DNA of 23,038 bases from Rhodospirillaceae bacterium (GTDB taxonomy: Bacteria > Pseudomonadota > Alphaproteobacteria > MPNO01 > UBA2964): assembly GCA_002712335.1 (NCBI GenBank), contig PATI01000072.1:1-23038 (forward strand), in the 5' to 3' direction. Numbering within the stretch: the first letter of the stretch is position 1; the number at the start of each line of letters is the position of its first letter. The notes under the pieces were generated by a model. The model did not search any database. It saw only the letters and a list, made by a program, of their open reading frames with translations, and was not told where the DNA came from. Below are positions 7,592-17,259 of the stretch, in pieces. Made by a program: the position numbers and the translations under genes.

Positions 7592-8726
7592 GGGTGGACT
7601 TTCCGTAGTAACCTTTAAGGCAACGATCCCACTCTAAAAGTACCTCTTTATCTTTCTCCATTAACCTATATTTGTTCCAAGTTTTTATAAAGTTCTCAGG
7701 TTTTTCAAGTTTGGATAAGGCCCATATGGCCATCGCCCTAATTAATGGCGATTTCTCTTTAAGTTTTTCGTTTACGAGCGGAGTTAGGGTGTCGAGTTGA
7801 CTGTTTCCAATCGCTATCAAAACATTCCGAATAAACCTATCACGGCCCAAACGTTTGATTGGCGACCCAGAAAATAGGGATCTAAATGCTTTGTCATCTA
7901 ACTGCACGAGGTCTGCTAGGTCAGGCCAACGAAGCTCTATTCTAGACTCAAATTCAAGTTCCAGCGTCTTGGAGGCAAACTTATTCCATGGACAAACCGC
8001 TAGGCAATCGTCACATCCATAAATGCGATTACCAATGGCTTCTCGAAATTCGGTTGGTATATGTCCTTTATGCTCTATCGTTAAATATGAAATACAGCGT
8101 GTTGCGTCTAACTTATAGGCTGAAGGAAAAGCCTTGGTTGGACATATAGATAAGCAGCGGGAGCATGATCCGCAAAGGTCATGAATTTCTTCATTATATG
8201 ACAAAGTTAAATTGGTATAAATTTCTGCAAGAAACATCCAAGAACCTAATTTCTTGGATACTAAGTTCGTGTGTTTTCCTTGCCATCCCAATCCTGCCCT
8301 AGCCCCAAGGGGTTTTTCCATAACCGGCGCCGTATCAACAAATATTTTAACCTCACCACTGTATTGGTCAGCGATAAAGCGTGCTAGTATTCGAAGTTTC
8401 TTTTTAGCAACGTCATGATAATCTCGTCCCTGCGCGTAGACTGAAATTGAACCGCATTTAGATTCTTTGAGAGTTTCGAGCGGATCACCATATGGCCCGT
8501 AATTAAGACCTAAAACTACAACACTCTTTGCATCTTCCCATAGTTCTTTTGGTTGACTCCGCTGTTTCATTCGTTTTTCTAACCAGCCCATATCACCATG
8601 ATAACCTTTTAAAATAAACTCCTTGAGTTGTTCTCTCGCACTTATGCTGAGTGATGCCGGTGCAAACCCGACAGCGTCAAAACCAACCGCCATAGCCATA
8701 TCTCTTATGGATTTTGTTACGGTCAT
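7587..8726 (-). CDS. queG: Epoxyqueuosine reductase QueG
   Basis: QueG carries out the last step of queuosine synthesis, reducing epoxyqueuosine in tRNA with a cobalamin cofactor and two [4Fe-4S] clusters. The 379-residue protein shows the catalytic aspartate region FVDTAPVMEKPLG (Asp131) followed by GLGWQGKHTNLV. Cluster cysteines are C185, C188, C191 and C195 in CGSCSRCLSICP, C211 in the diagnostic CISYLTIEHKG, and C238, C241 and C245 in CDDCLAVCPWNKF. The C-terminal hundred residues contain HEAT-like helices (LIRAMAIWALSKL), normal for the long form. It is the last gene of the operon, 12 bases after queF. Having this oxygen-independent enzyme means the pathway can reach queuosine itself and need not stop at the epoxide. 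Confidence 0.97.
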   Translation of the reverse strand: MTVTKSIRDMAMAVGFDAVGFAPASLSISAREQLKEFILKGYHGDMGWLEKRMKQRSQPKELWEDAKSVVVLGLNYGPYGDPLETLKESKCGSISVYAQGRDYHDVAKKKLRILARFIADQYSGEVKIFVDTAPVMEKPLGARAGLGWQGKHTNLVSKKLGSWMFLAEIYTNLTLSYNEEIHDLCGSCSRCLSICPTKAFPSAYKLDATRCISYLTIEHKGHIPTEFREAIGNRIYGCDDCLAVCPWNKFASKTLELEFESRIELRWPDLADLVQLDDKAFRSLFSGSPIKRLGRDRFIRNVLIAIGNSQLDTLTPLVNEKLKEKSPLIRAMAIWALSKLEKPENFIKTWNKYRLMEKDKEVLLEWDRCLKGYYGKSTH

Positions 8727-8738
8727 TTTTTGAGTTAT

Positions 8739-9203
8739 TTATCCTCTCCCGCGATAAGGCGGAACGCCTTGATCAGGGATCCAAACTTCCGATGGGGCTT
8801 TGCCGCTTTGATAAAATACATCAATAGGTATGCCTCCACGTGGATACCAATAACCCCCGATTCGTAGCCATCTTGGTGAAATTACCTTTTCGATTGTATT
8901 TCCGATACCTACTGTGCAATCTTCATGGAAGGCACCGTGATTGCGGTATGAACTTAAATAGAGTTTTAAGGACTTACTCTCCATAATCCAATCGTTCGGG
9001 ACATAATCTATGACTAAATGAGCAAAATCTGGTTGGCTAGTGATCGGGCAGAGGCTGGTGAATTCAGGGCAAGTAAAACGTATAAGGTATAGTTGCCCTT
9101 CTTGAGGGTTGGGGACCCGCTCAAGTATCGCCTTTTCGGGTGAAGTTGGTAATTCTGTTTCCTGTCCAAGCTGCTTTAGTGTATCACCTATATTTTTAGT
9201 CAT
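8739..9203 (-). CDS. queF: NADPH-dependent 7-cyano-7-deazaguanine (preQ0) reductase QueF
   Basis: QueF reduces the nitrile of preQ0 to the amine preQ1 with NADPH in the cytoplasm. At 154 residues it is the short unimodular type. The nucleophile Cys52 lies in [13 protein letters not shown], with the general acid Asp59. The family motif ESKSLK (75-80) and the catalytic HE pair at 93-94 (FHEDC) are intact. The C-terminus ([12 protein letters not shown], then GVPPYRGRG) matches what I know of alphaproteobacterial QueF. It starts 15 bases after the tgt stop with GGTGAT upstream and ends 12 bases before queG, in step with an operon that consumes its product: preQ1 is the substrate of the neighbouring Tgt. 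Confidence 0.97.
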   Translation of the reverse strand: MTKNIGDTLKQLGQETELPTSPEKAILERVPNPQEGQLYLIRFTCPEFTSLCPITSQPDFAHLVIDYVPNDWIMESKSLKLYLSSYRNHGAFHEDCTVGIGNTIEKVISPRWLRIGGYWYPRGGIPIDVFYQSGKAPSEVWIPDQGVPPYRGRG

Positions 9204-9218
9204 AAGTTATCACCATTC

Positions 9219-11385
<2,167 letters not shown>

Positions 11386-11491
11386 TTTTTGACAATGCTT
11401 TTAAAGGTTGATCTTTTTAGCAATATTGTTGGTGGTCCTGATAAACAGAATAAAGAGTGATATACATAGTTTTTTCAAGCGTAATTGAAGT

Positions 11492-12406
11492 ATGAAAAAT
11501 AATAAAACTAAATTGTCGGAAATTCCGAGGGTTGCCCCTGAAAGTACTAAGGGTATTGGCCTTATGCTTGGCTCTGCTGCTTCTATTTCAGGAGCTAATG
11601 GTACCGTCCAGTATCTCTCCCAGGGTATTCATGTTTTTGAAATAGCATTTTTCCGTCAGCTTTTTGGACTTATATTGATAGCTACTATTTTTTTACGTAG
11701 TGGGTTCCGTCCTCTGTTCACAAAGAAAATTTGGTTACATCTTATACGCTCTATTTTAAATGTACTTTCCATGCTGGCCTTTTTTTATGGTTTGAGTCTT
11801 GAGCCCTTAGCTAAGGTAATATCTTTAGCGCTTACTGCCCCTTTATTCGCGACGCTTGGAGCAGTGATATTTTTAAAGGAAAGGATGACACCTGCACGTT
11901 GGGCGGCTATTTTTATTGGTGCCGTTGGTGCTTTGATAATTCTTAGGCCGGGAATACAAACCGTATCCCTCGGAGCACTGATGGTCCTTGTGTCGAATAT
12001 GTTGTGGGCCGTGACTTTGGTGGTGATAAAAGTTTTGACCCGGACCGATACATCTGTAACCGTTGCGCTTTATTCAAGCCTTTTACAGGCGCCTATGGCC
12101 TTTATTTTTGCCTTTTTTGTTTGGCAATGGCCTTCTCTTGACCAGTTGGCATGGCTGATATTATTGGCGATTCTAGGTACCATTTCTCAGTTGGCGCTTG
12201 CCGAGGCATTTCATCATGCTGATGCAACATTAGTATTGCCGGCGGATTTTACTAAGGTAATTTGGGGGAGTTTGATTGGATATTTGTGTTTTAATCAAAT
12301 CCCTGAAATTTGGGTTGGCGTCGGTGCGGTCGTGATTTGTCTAGCAGTCTTTTATAACGCCTATTTTGAGGCACAAAATTCAAGCTCAGGGAGCTCGACC
12401 CCGTAA
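11492..12406 (+). CDS. DMT-superfamily transporter, EamA family (isolated copy B)
   Basis: This is a 304-residue integral membrane protein of about ten helices in two EamA repeats. It shares FEIAFFRQLFG in the second helix and ILRPGIQ at the end of the first repeat with the tandem array at the right of the window. It differs at ALQF, reading SLALTAPLF, so the Gln is replaced by Ala. At the second-repeat motif it has ADATLVLPADFTK instead of ADARVVQPFNFLR. It is thus a separate lineage. It stands alone, divergent from queA, and its last 46 bases overlap the end of the convergent metallopeptidase gene. Substrate unknown; some relatives with similar second-repeat motifs are annotated as cofactor or riboflavin importers, but I cannot assign that here. 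Confidence 0.87.
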   Translation: MKNNKTKLSEIPRVAPESTKGIGLMLGSAASISGANGTVQYLSQGIHVFEIAFFRQLFGLILIATIFLRSGFRPLFTKKIWLHLIRSILNVLSMLAFFYGLSLEPLAKVISLALTAPLFATLGAVIFLKERMTPARWAAIFIGAVGALIILRPGIQTVSLGALMVLVSNMLWAVTLVVIKVLTRTDTSVTVALYSSLLQAPMAFIFAFFVWQWPSLDQLAWLILLAILGTISQLALAEAFHHADATLVLPADFTKVIWGSLIGYLCFNQIPEIWVGVGAVVICLAVFYNAYFEAQNSSSGSSTP

Positions 12407-13110
12407 CTATGAAGCCTATATCCATTAAGGCGAAGCCAGGAACGTCCCTCATCAACATTATTTGACAACGACCGAACGATATTCCAGAAAGTTTCTGAGT
12501 GATTCATCTCTTTTAGATGTGCTACTTCGTGGCTCACTATGTAGTCCGAAACAAAACGAGGAGCCATAATGATACGCCAAGAAAAACTAAGGTGCCCTGA
12601 GCCTGAGCAGCTTCCCCATCGGCTCTTCGTATCGCGAATTGTTAATCTACTATAGCCGAGCCCTAGGAGAGCAGTTTTTTCATCCACAATAGTCTTTAGT
12701 GTGCACCCTGCTTCTCGTTTGTACCAGTCTGATATGGCTCTAGATAACTCTTTTTTTGGGGCTGCCACCATCAGCTTTTGCCCCTCGCACCAAACATCTG
12801 AACCTGTCTCGGTAACATGGTAAATTTGCAGCGGTTGGTCAAATAGTCGAATTATTGAACCATCACAGAATGGGATTGGGTCAGGGTGCGTTTCGAGTTG
12901 TTTAGAAATCCAGCAGATTTTTTGTTTCAGAAATAGCAATCCGTCTTTCAATTGTATATAATCCGGTAGAACCAGTTCAACTTGTCCGATTCCTGGTAAC
13001 ATCCTAATTTTTAGTCGACGAGATTTTTTGCTCCTCCTAATAAGAATTATCGTTTTCTTTCCATTAGGTAGGTCTAGACTTGTACTTTTTGAGTTCAATT
13101 TATTAAACAT
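12361..13110 (-). CDS. YgjP-like (DUF45/M48-type) zinc metallopeptidase
   Basis: This 249-residue protein belongs to the YgjP/SprT-like metal-dependent hydrolases (often named DUF45 or M48). The zinc site is HEVAH, with His194, Glu195 and His198, and a third histidine follows at 204 (MNHSETFW). The family mark RDTKSRWGSCSGSG is at residues 159-172, just before LSFSWRIIMAP. No signal peptide or membrane helix is seen, so it should be cytoplasmic. Biological roles of this family are poorly defined; it is common beside unrelated genes in proteobacteria. It overlaps the DMT gene by 46 bases tail-to-tail and its start is only 27 bases from the divergent DUF123 gene. The ATG has no clear Shine-Dalgarno. 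Confidence 0.88.
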   Translation of the reverse strand: MFNKLNSKSTSLDLPNGKKTIILIRRSKKSRRLKIRMLPGIGQVELVLPDYIQLKDGLLFLKQKICWISKQLETHPDPIPFCDGSIIRLFDQPLQIYHVTETGSDVWCEGQKLMVAAPKKELSRAISDWYKREAGCTLKTIVDEKTALLGLGYSRLTIRDTKSRWGSCSGSGHLSFSWRIIMAPRFVSDYIVSHEVAHLKEMNHSETFWNIVRSLSNNVDEGRSWLRLNGYRLHSYGVELPELEFCASK

Positions 13111-13137
13111 TAGAGATTAATTTAAGAATTCTATAAA

Positions 13138-13625
13138 ATGATGCAATTAGATAAAATTTCCAAGTTACCAGGTGCCTATGTACTACTAGTTGATTTAAAA
13201 TCTTCCTATCAAAGCGATATTGGATCTTTGGGTAATATAAAATTTTCTGCGGGTCATTATTTTTATTTTGGTAGTGCGCGAGGACGCGGTGGAATGCAGG
13301 CGAGAGTTCAACGACATATTAGAGCTAAAAAAAATTGCATTGGCACGTGGATTGGCTTTTGTTATCAGGTACTGTAATTAAAGTGTTGTTGGTTGCTGGC
13401 GGGGTGGAGTGCAATCTCCGCCAGAAAGCGGACTTAATCAATGATTTAAAGGTAATTGTACCGTGTTTTGGGAGCAGTGACTGCGATCAATGCCGGGCAC
13501 ATCTTTTGGCTGTCAATGGAGATGGTTCAGACGCCCTCAAAAAGTTGCAAGGTGTTACTGGTGGTGGAATTTATTCTGCAACCTCTTTTTTTCCTATCAC
13601 CGCAGCACACCCAGTTATTGTTTGA
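13138..13625 (+). pseudogene. DUF123/GIY-YIG-like protein, interrupted by a one-base frameshift
   Basis: Two overlapping frames together make one protein of the DUF123 family (GIY-YIG-like fold, sometimes fused to endonuclease III). The first part (from 13138) has GAYVLLV and HYFYFGSARGRGGMQARVQRH, then loses the family pattern after RAKKN and stops at 13377. The second part (frame -1, from about 13335) resumes exactly where the family continues: HWHVDWLL, then VECNLRQK, and CFGSSDCDQCRAHL. The break falls in a run of eight A at 13327-13334; nine A would give one continuous product of about 162 residues. Possibilities are a real disabling mutation, a homopolymer error in sequencing or assembly, or slippage on the A-run that restores some full-length product. 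The final 55 bases overlap the convergent dehydrogenase gene. Confidence 0.75.
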
Positions 13626-14467
13626 CGCATGGTTCGGTTTTTATCCACGGTCTCGCGTATTTCCGCAGCGAAGGGTGATTTTGTCATAAGACGGTATAAA
13701 TCAGCTGCTCCCTGGTGAAAACCGGGCGGCATTGCAATTGTTCTAAGTGTTTTGGCTATTTCTTCCATTTCGCCTATATAACGATCAGAGACGGCCGGAA
13801 GGGCAGGGGTCATAGCCTCCATGCGTTTGTAAATATCCGCTTGGCTATAAATAAGTTCATTATGCAACTCCTCGGATACGTTTAATTTTTCAGCGGCCAT
13901 TAATACTGCAGCATGAAGCGCACTAGTACCTTTTGTTATACCTGCGTAACACATCTTAATAGCAGAGGCGGTACCAGCTGTGACACCGCATTGCTTAACT
14001 TCAATACCGCACCCGTCAAAGATATTCATCTTTTCTGCACCGCTTCCACTTACAAAAAATCGTGTTGGTACAGAAGCGCCGGGAGGGTTACCGACAATTC
14101 CCCCGTCAATATAATCGGCTCCCGCGCCTTCTATAACAGCCCCAATTTTTGAGGCTGTTTCCGGAGATACCGCGTTACAATCAAAATAAAGTGGAGCTAA
14201 TCCAGTTTCTTTCATCTCCGCGGCAATTATCTCGGCCTGAGCCAATGCGTCTCCCGGGGGTAAAATTGAAAATACAATGTCCGCTTCCGCTAATACCGCA
14301 GTGATTGAACCACAATCCCGAAACCCAGCATCAGCAGCACGTCGGCATGTTATTGTACTGCGTCCCTCCAAGGCGGTAATAATATTGAAACCACTGTCTT
14401 GGAATGCTTTTCCAGTTGCTGCTCCCATCTCGCCAGGGCTTAAAATGGCGACATTTTTGATTGTCAT
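13571..14467 (-). CDS. NAD(P)-dependent beta-hydroxyacid dehydrogenase-like protein, DUF1932 type
   Basis: This 298-residue protein is related to 3-hydroxyisobutyrate and 6-phosphogluconate dehydrogenases. The N-terminal Rossmann domain begins IKNVAILSPGEMG. It continues with ADIVFSILPPGDA and LYFDCNAVSPETA, where the substrate loop sits, and DYIDGGIVGNPPG. The C-terminal helical part is of the DUF1932 type (CYAGITKGTSALHAAVLMAAE contains the conserved Lys). I set the start at the ATG at 14465-14467, which has AAAGGA seven bases upstream. A frame extending to 14560 would add 31 residues lacking family similarity and would overlap the MFS gene. It lies 52 bases after the MFS gene in the same direction, suggesting an operon of exporter plus oxidoreductase. 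Actual substrate unknown; oxidation of a small hydroxyacid is the family expectation. Confidence 0.87.
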   Translation of the reverse strand: MTIKNVAILSPGEMGAATGKAFQDSGFNIITALEGRSTITCRRAADAGFRDCGSITAVLAEADIVFSILPPGDALAQAEIIAAEMKETGLAPLYFDCNAVSPETASKIGAVIEGAGADYIDGGIVGNPPGASVPTRFFVSGSGAEKMNIFDGCGIEVKQCGVTAGTASAIKMCYAGITKGTSALHAAVLMAAEKLNVSEELHNELIYSQADIYKRMEAMTPALPAVSDRYIGEMEEIAKTLRTIAMPPGFHQGAADLYRLMTKSPFAAEIRETVDKNRTMRQTITGCAAVIGKKEVAE

Positions 14468-14519
14468 GGTTAAGTCCTTTAAAAATTTATCTGATCTTAA
14501 GCAAGGGAAGGAATTTCGG

Positions 14520-15923
14520 CTAGCGTTCTGTTCTAAATTTCCAACCCCAAGTAGCCGCACGTAAGCAGAAGAGGGCAGAAACTGCTGGAATAATTGCCGT
14601 GAAGCCGAGAACCCAAAATGCTACGTCATATATTATTTCTTTGGACATGCCTTGGTCTAGTCCCGCATTGTTAGCTATCAAACCAGCGACAGCAGCTCCA
14701 AATGCTACGCCTAAAGAACGAATTGTTGGCATTGCCGCCGCTGTGATTGCTTCTTCTCCCTCTCGGGCAACACTCATACCATAATTAGTCATAAGGACAT
14801 TTGTCGCGCCGATTCCCAAGCCAATCAGCGCACTCCAGAATGTAATCGTAAAGATATCGCCAGAGAGAATTGACATTGTGAATATAACCGTTGTGATTGC
14901 TGAAAAAATCATCCCAATTGTAGAGCCACTGCGCTCCCAGAACCCTGACCATCCTGAAGCTATTATTGATCCAAGGGTCCAACCAATTGAAAAGGTCAAA
15001 GAGAGATAACCTAATAATAGAGGTGTAAGCTCATGCAGAATCTGAAGAAATAGAGGAGCGAAGATCAGTAAAGTCGTATGCGTGACGGAAATTAGAAAAT
15101 AGGACCAATAAGCCAGACCCACTGGTGAAAAAATCGATAATGCGTTACTCGGAAAAAGTTTTATATCCGAGGCACTATCCCGGCGAAAGGTTATGCATAC
15201 AAGAAGAATGGCGAGGATAATTAGTCCCAAACTAATTAAAGGCATTTTATATTGATTAGTAAGTCCTGCAGCTAATACACCTAATGCTAGCATTAATAAT
15301 CGTCTCCATGGAAAACGTTTTTTAACCGAGGCCGTCTTTTGATTTGGGATTAATTTCCATGCCATTATTACAAATAAGATAACAAAAGGAGCTTGTGCCC
15401 AAAATGAGCCACGCCATGTTTCTAGCTCGGCAAATACACCACCTACACCAGGCCCAAATAGAGCTGCTACACTCCAGGTGGTCGATATGGTCGCGAGAAT
15501 TCGTGTCCTAATATTGGGCGAATAAAGATCTCGGACCAGAGCCATTGACTGTGAGATGACGAGACCTCCGCCAACACCCTTTAGTAAACGACCCACCAAC
15601 AAGGTCGCCATATCCGGTGGAATTGCGCATGCAATTGTTCCAAAAAGAAGCGTGAGTCCGCCCCAAATATATCCGCGCTGTGTACCTAGCCGATCCCGCA
15701 TATATGCGCCTGCAGCGGCCCCGATAATAGTGCCTACCATATAAAGCATCGAAGTCCAGGCATAATATGAAATACCTCCGATGTCATTGACTACGGTAGG
15801 CATTATTGTAGTGATAATAAAAATATCTATTGCATGCAGGGCAATCCCAAGATTGAGCAGGATGGTGTAGGAACCGCGACCCTCACGAAACAAGTCTAGC
15901 CAATTGGCTTTGCTGTCTGACAT
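14520..15923 (-). CDS. MFS transporter (DHA2/EmrB-like drug:H+ antiporter type)
   Basis: This 467-residue membrane protein looks like a major facilitator of the long (about 14-helix) group. The start (LNLGIALHAIDIFIITTIMPTVVNDIGG) fits the first helix of EmrB-like exporters, which normally carry an Asp and TIMP. The loop after helix 2 has the motif-A remnant GAYMRDRLGTQRGY, and a motif-C-like glycine/proline helix follows (SVAALFGPGVGGVFAE). Export of toxic organic compounds by proton exchange is the family expectation; the substrate is not shown. The only Shine-Dalgarno-like word (AAGGAG) is about 17 bases upstream of the ATG, which is far. It heads a two-gene run with the DUF1932 dehydrogenase and is divergent from the flavin monooxygenase, with 122 bases between them. 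Confidence 0.88.
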   Translation of the reverse strand: MSDSKANWLDLFREGRGSYTILLNLGIALHAIDIFIITTIMPTVVNDIGGISYYAWTSMLYMVGTIIGAAAGAYMRDRLGTQRGYIWGGLTLLFGTIACAIPPDMATLLVGRLLKGVGGGLVISQSMALVRDLYSPNIRTRILATISTTWSVAALFGPGVGGVFAELETWRGSFWAQAPFVILFVIMAWKLIPNQKTASVKKRFPWRRLLMLALGVLAAGLTNQYKMPLISLGLIILAILLVCITFRRDSASDIKLFPSNALSIFSPVGLAYWSYFLISVTHTTLLIFAPLFLQILHELTPLLLGYLSLTFSIGWTLGSIIASGWSGFWERSGSTIGMIFSAITTVIFTMSILSGDIFTITFWSALIGLGIGATNVLMTNYGMSVAREGEEAITAAAMPTIRSLGVAFGAAVAGLIANNAGLDQGMSKEIIYDVAFWVLGFTAIIPAVSALFCLRAATWGWKFRTER

Positions 15924-15946
15924 AAAATAATTTTTTAAACTCCTTT

Positions 15947-15981
15947 TAGACTAGACTTATTCATTGTTGTCCAGCAGTCTA
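15947..15981. repeat. TAGACT words in the divergent MFS/monooxygenase promoter region
   Basis: Two TAGACT copies sharing one base run from 15947 to 15957, and the inverse AGTCTA lies at 15976-15981. The spacing and the divergent position suit an operator for a local regulator, but six-base words are short and this could be chance. Confidence 0.25.
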
Positions 15982-16045
15982 TGTCTTGTTTTGGCGGTGT
16001 CCAAGCATACAGCGTATTAAATCCAAATATCGTTTATGGCAGACC

Positions 16046-17080
16046 ATGGCTTTTTTGAGCGTTTTAGATCAGTCCCCGATTAGGGCAGGTGCCAGTCCTG
16101 CAGATGCTGTTGCGGATACACTCCAACTTGCGGAAAGGGCTGACCAGCTCGGCTATAAGCGTTATTGGTTAGCTGAACACCATAGTAGTAAAGGACTTGC
16201 TGGCGCATCCCCAGAAATTTTAATTCCACAGCTAGCGGGGCGTACAACTGGGATACGGGTCGGTTCCGGTGGAATAATGTTGAGTCATTATAGCCCTCTA
16301 AAGGTAGCTGAAGCCTTTCGGATGATAGAAACCCTATATCCTGGACGGATAGATCTCGGAATTGGGCGTGCCCCCGGTAGTGATCAATTAACAAATCAGG
16401 CGTTGCAAACCGGACCTGGGTCACTCGGTCCAGAGCACTACCCGGTTAAGGTCCGCGATATGATGGGCTATTTGGCGGGTAATCTTCCTGAAGACCATCC
16501 TTTTTGTAATGTAGAGGCGATGCCGGCTGGCAAAACGATTCCAGAAGTTTGGATGTTAGGGTCAAGTGATCAAAGTGCATCGCTTGCTGCATACTTTGGT
16601 TTACCCTTTTCCTTTGCCCATTTTATTGTGTCTGAGGGTGGACCGGAGGCTGTTAAGGCATATCGAGAGCATTTTCGGCCATCGGCTTCTTGGCCTAATC
16701 CCATCGTAAACATTGGGGTCTTTGTTATAGCCGCAGAGACGGAAGAAGCGGCAGAGCGCTTGATGAAATGCCGCGACCTTTCATCCGTACGCCAGCGCAC
16801 AGGTCGGGCAGGGCCGGTACCATCCTTTGAAGAAGCAGAAACCTATGTATATTCACGTCAAGAAGAGTCCTTGAGGCGCTTCAATCGTCAACGTTGTATC
16901 TGGGGGACAAAGGATCAGGTGAAAGAAGGCCTTCTATCTCTTGGCGAAATTTATGATGTTGATGAATTTGTAATTCTCACCATTTGTCCAACATTAGAGA
17001 CCCGATGTCGTTCCTATGAGTTGCTTGCTGAGGCCTTCGAGCTAAAGCCTCGGCAGTCCAGTGCTTGCGCAGCTGAATAG
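16046..17080 (+). CDS. LLM-class flavin-dependent oxidoreductase (MsnO8-like, luciferase fold)
   Basis: This is a 344-residue bacterial luciferase-like monooxygenase that would use reduced FMN (or F420 in other groups) and oxygen. The start LSVLDQSPI, the WLAEHHSS segment (residues about 41-48), VGSGGIMLSHYSPLKVAEAF and LYPGRIDLGIGRAPGSD are characteristic of the MsnO8 group (TIM-barrel, TIGR03558-like). I chose the ATG at 16046 because the family begins with this sequence; an upstream TTG at 15986 would add 20 unrelated residues. No good Shine-Dalgarno is seen. It is divergent from the MFS exporter and 179 bases upstream of the six-gene DMT array, in the same direction. Relatives oxidise long-chain aldehydes, thiols or xenobiotics; the substrate here is unknown. 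Confidence 0.92.
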   Translation: MAFLSVLDQSPIRAGASPADAVADTLQLAERADQLGYKRYWLAEHHSSKGLAGASPEILIPQLAGRTTGIRVGSGGIMLSHYSPLKVAEAFRMIETLYPGRIDLGIGRAPGSDQLTNQALQTGPGSLGPEHYPVKVRDMMGYLAGNLPEDHPFCNVEAMPAGKTIPEVWMLGSSDQSASLAAYFGLPFSFAHFIVSEGGPEAVKAYREHFRPSASWPNPIVNIGVFVIAAETEEAAERLMKCRDLSSVRQRTGRAGPVPSFEEAETYVYSRQEESLRRFNRQRCIWGTKDQVKEGLLSLGEIYDVDEFVILTICPTLETRCRSYELLAEAFELKPRQSSACAAE

Positions 17081-17107
17081 AAGGAGGGTGTCAAGTATCA
17101 TCCCGGT

Positions 17108-17142
17108 CAAATTTGTTATACAATTTGTGGTCGGACAAATTT
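17108..17142. promoter_or_regulatory. Three CAA(A)TTTG words upstream of the DMT array
   Basis: The 179-base gap before the DMT array contains CAAATTTG at 17108-17115, CAATTTG at 17121-17127 and CAAATTT at 17136-17142, spaced 13 and 15 bases start to start. The word is palindromic and the first and third form an inverted pair. This is the only leader region of the array, so it is the likely place for an operator. Nothing shows which regulator binds, and the words are AT-rich. A TATAAA at 17196-17201 could be a -10 box, but no matching -35 is evident. Confidence 0.35.
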
Positions 17143-17259
17143 CCGGACTTGTCTGAGAGTAAATTCCCGACGCCAGTCATTATTCATTTTAACACTATAA
17201 ACAATATTCAAAATCACGGGCTCCAACGGATGCAGCATTTAGTAAAATAAGGAAAACTT

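Noticed and set aside
11386..11491. TTGACA at 11389-11394 as a -35 box for the divergent DMT gene, or a preQ1 riboswitch before queA
   Set aside because: No -10 box lies at 16-18 bases, and I found no preQ1 aptamer pairing in this short gap.
14468..14560. Upstream extension of the DUF1932 dehydrogenase
   Set aside because: It lacks family similarity, overlaps the MFS gene, and the ATG at 14467 has a good Shine-Dalgarno.
16080..16424. 114-codon open frame on the minus strand inside the flavin monooxygenase
   Set aside because: Antisense shadow of a clear LLM-family gene; no family features.
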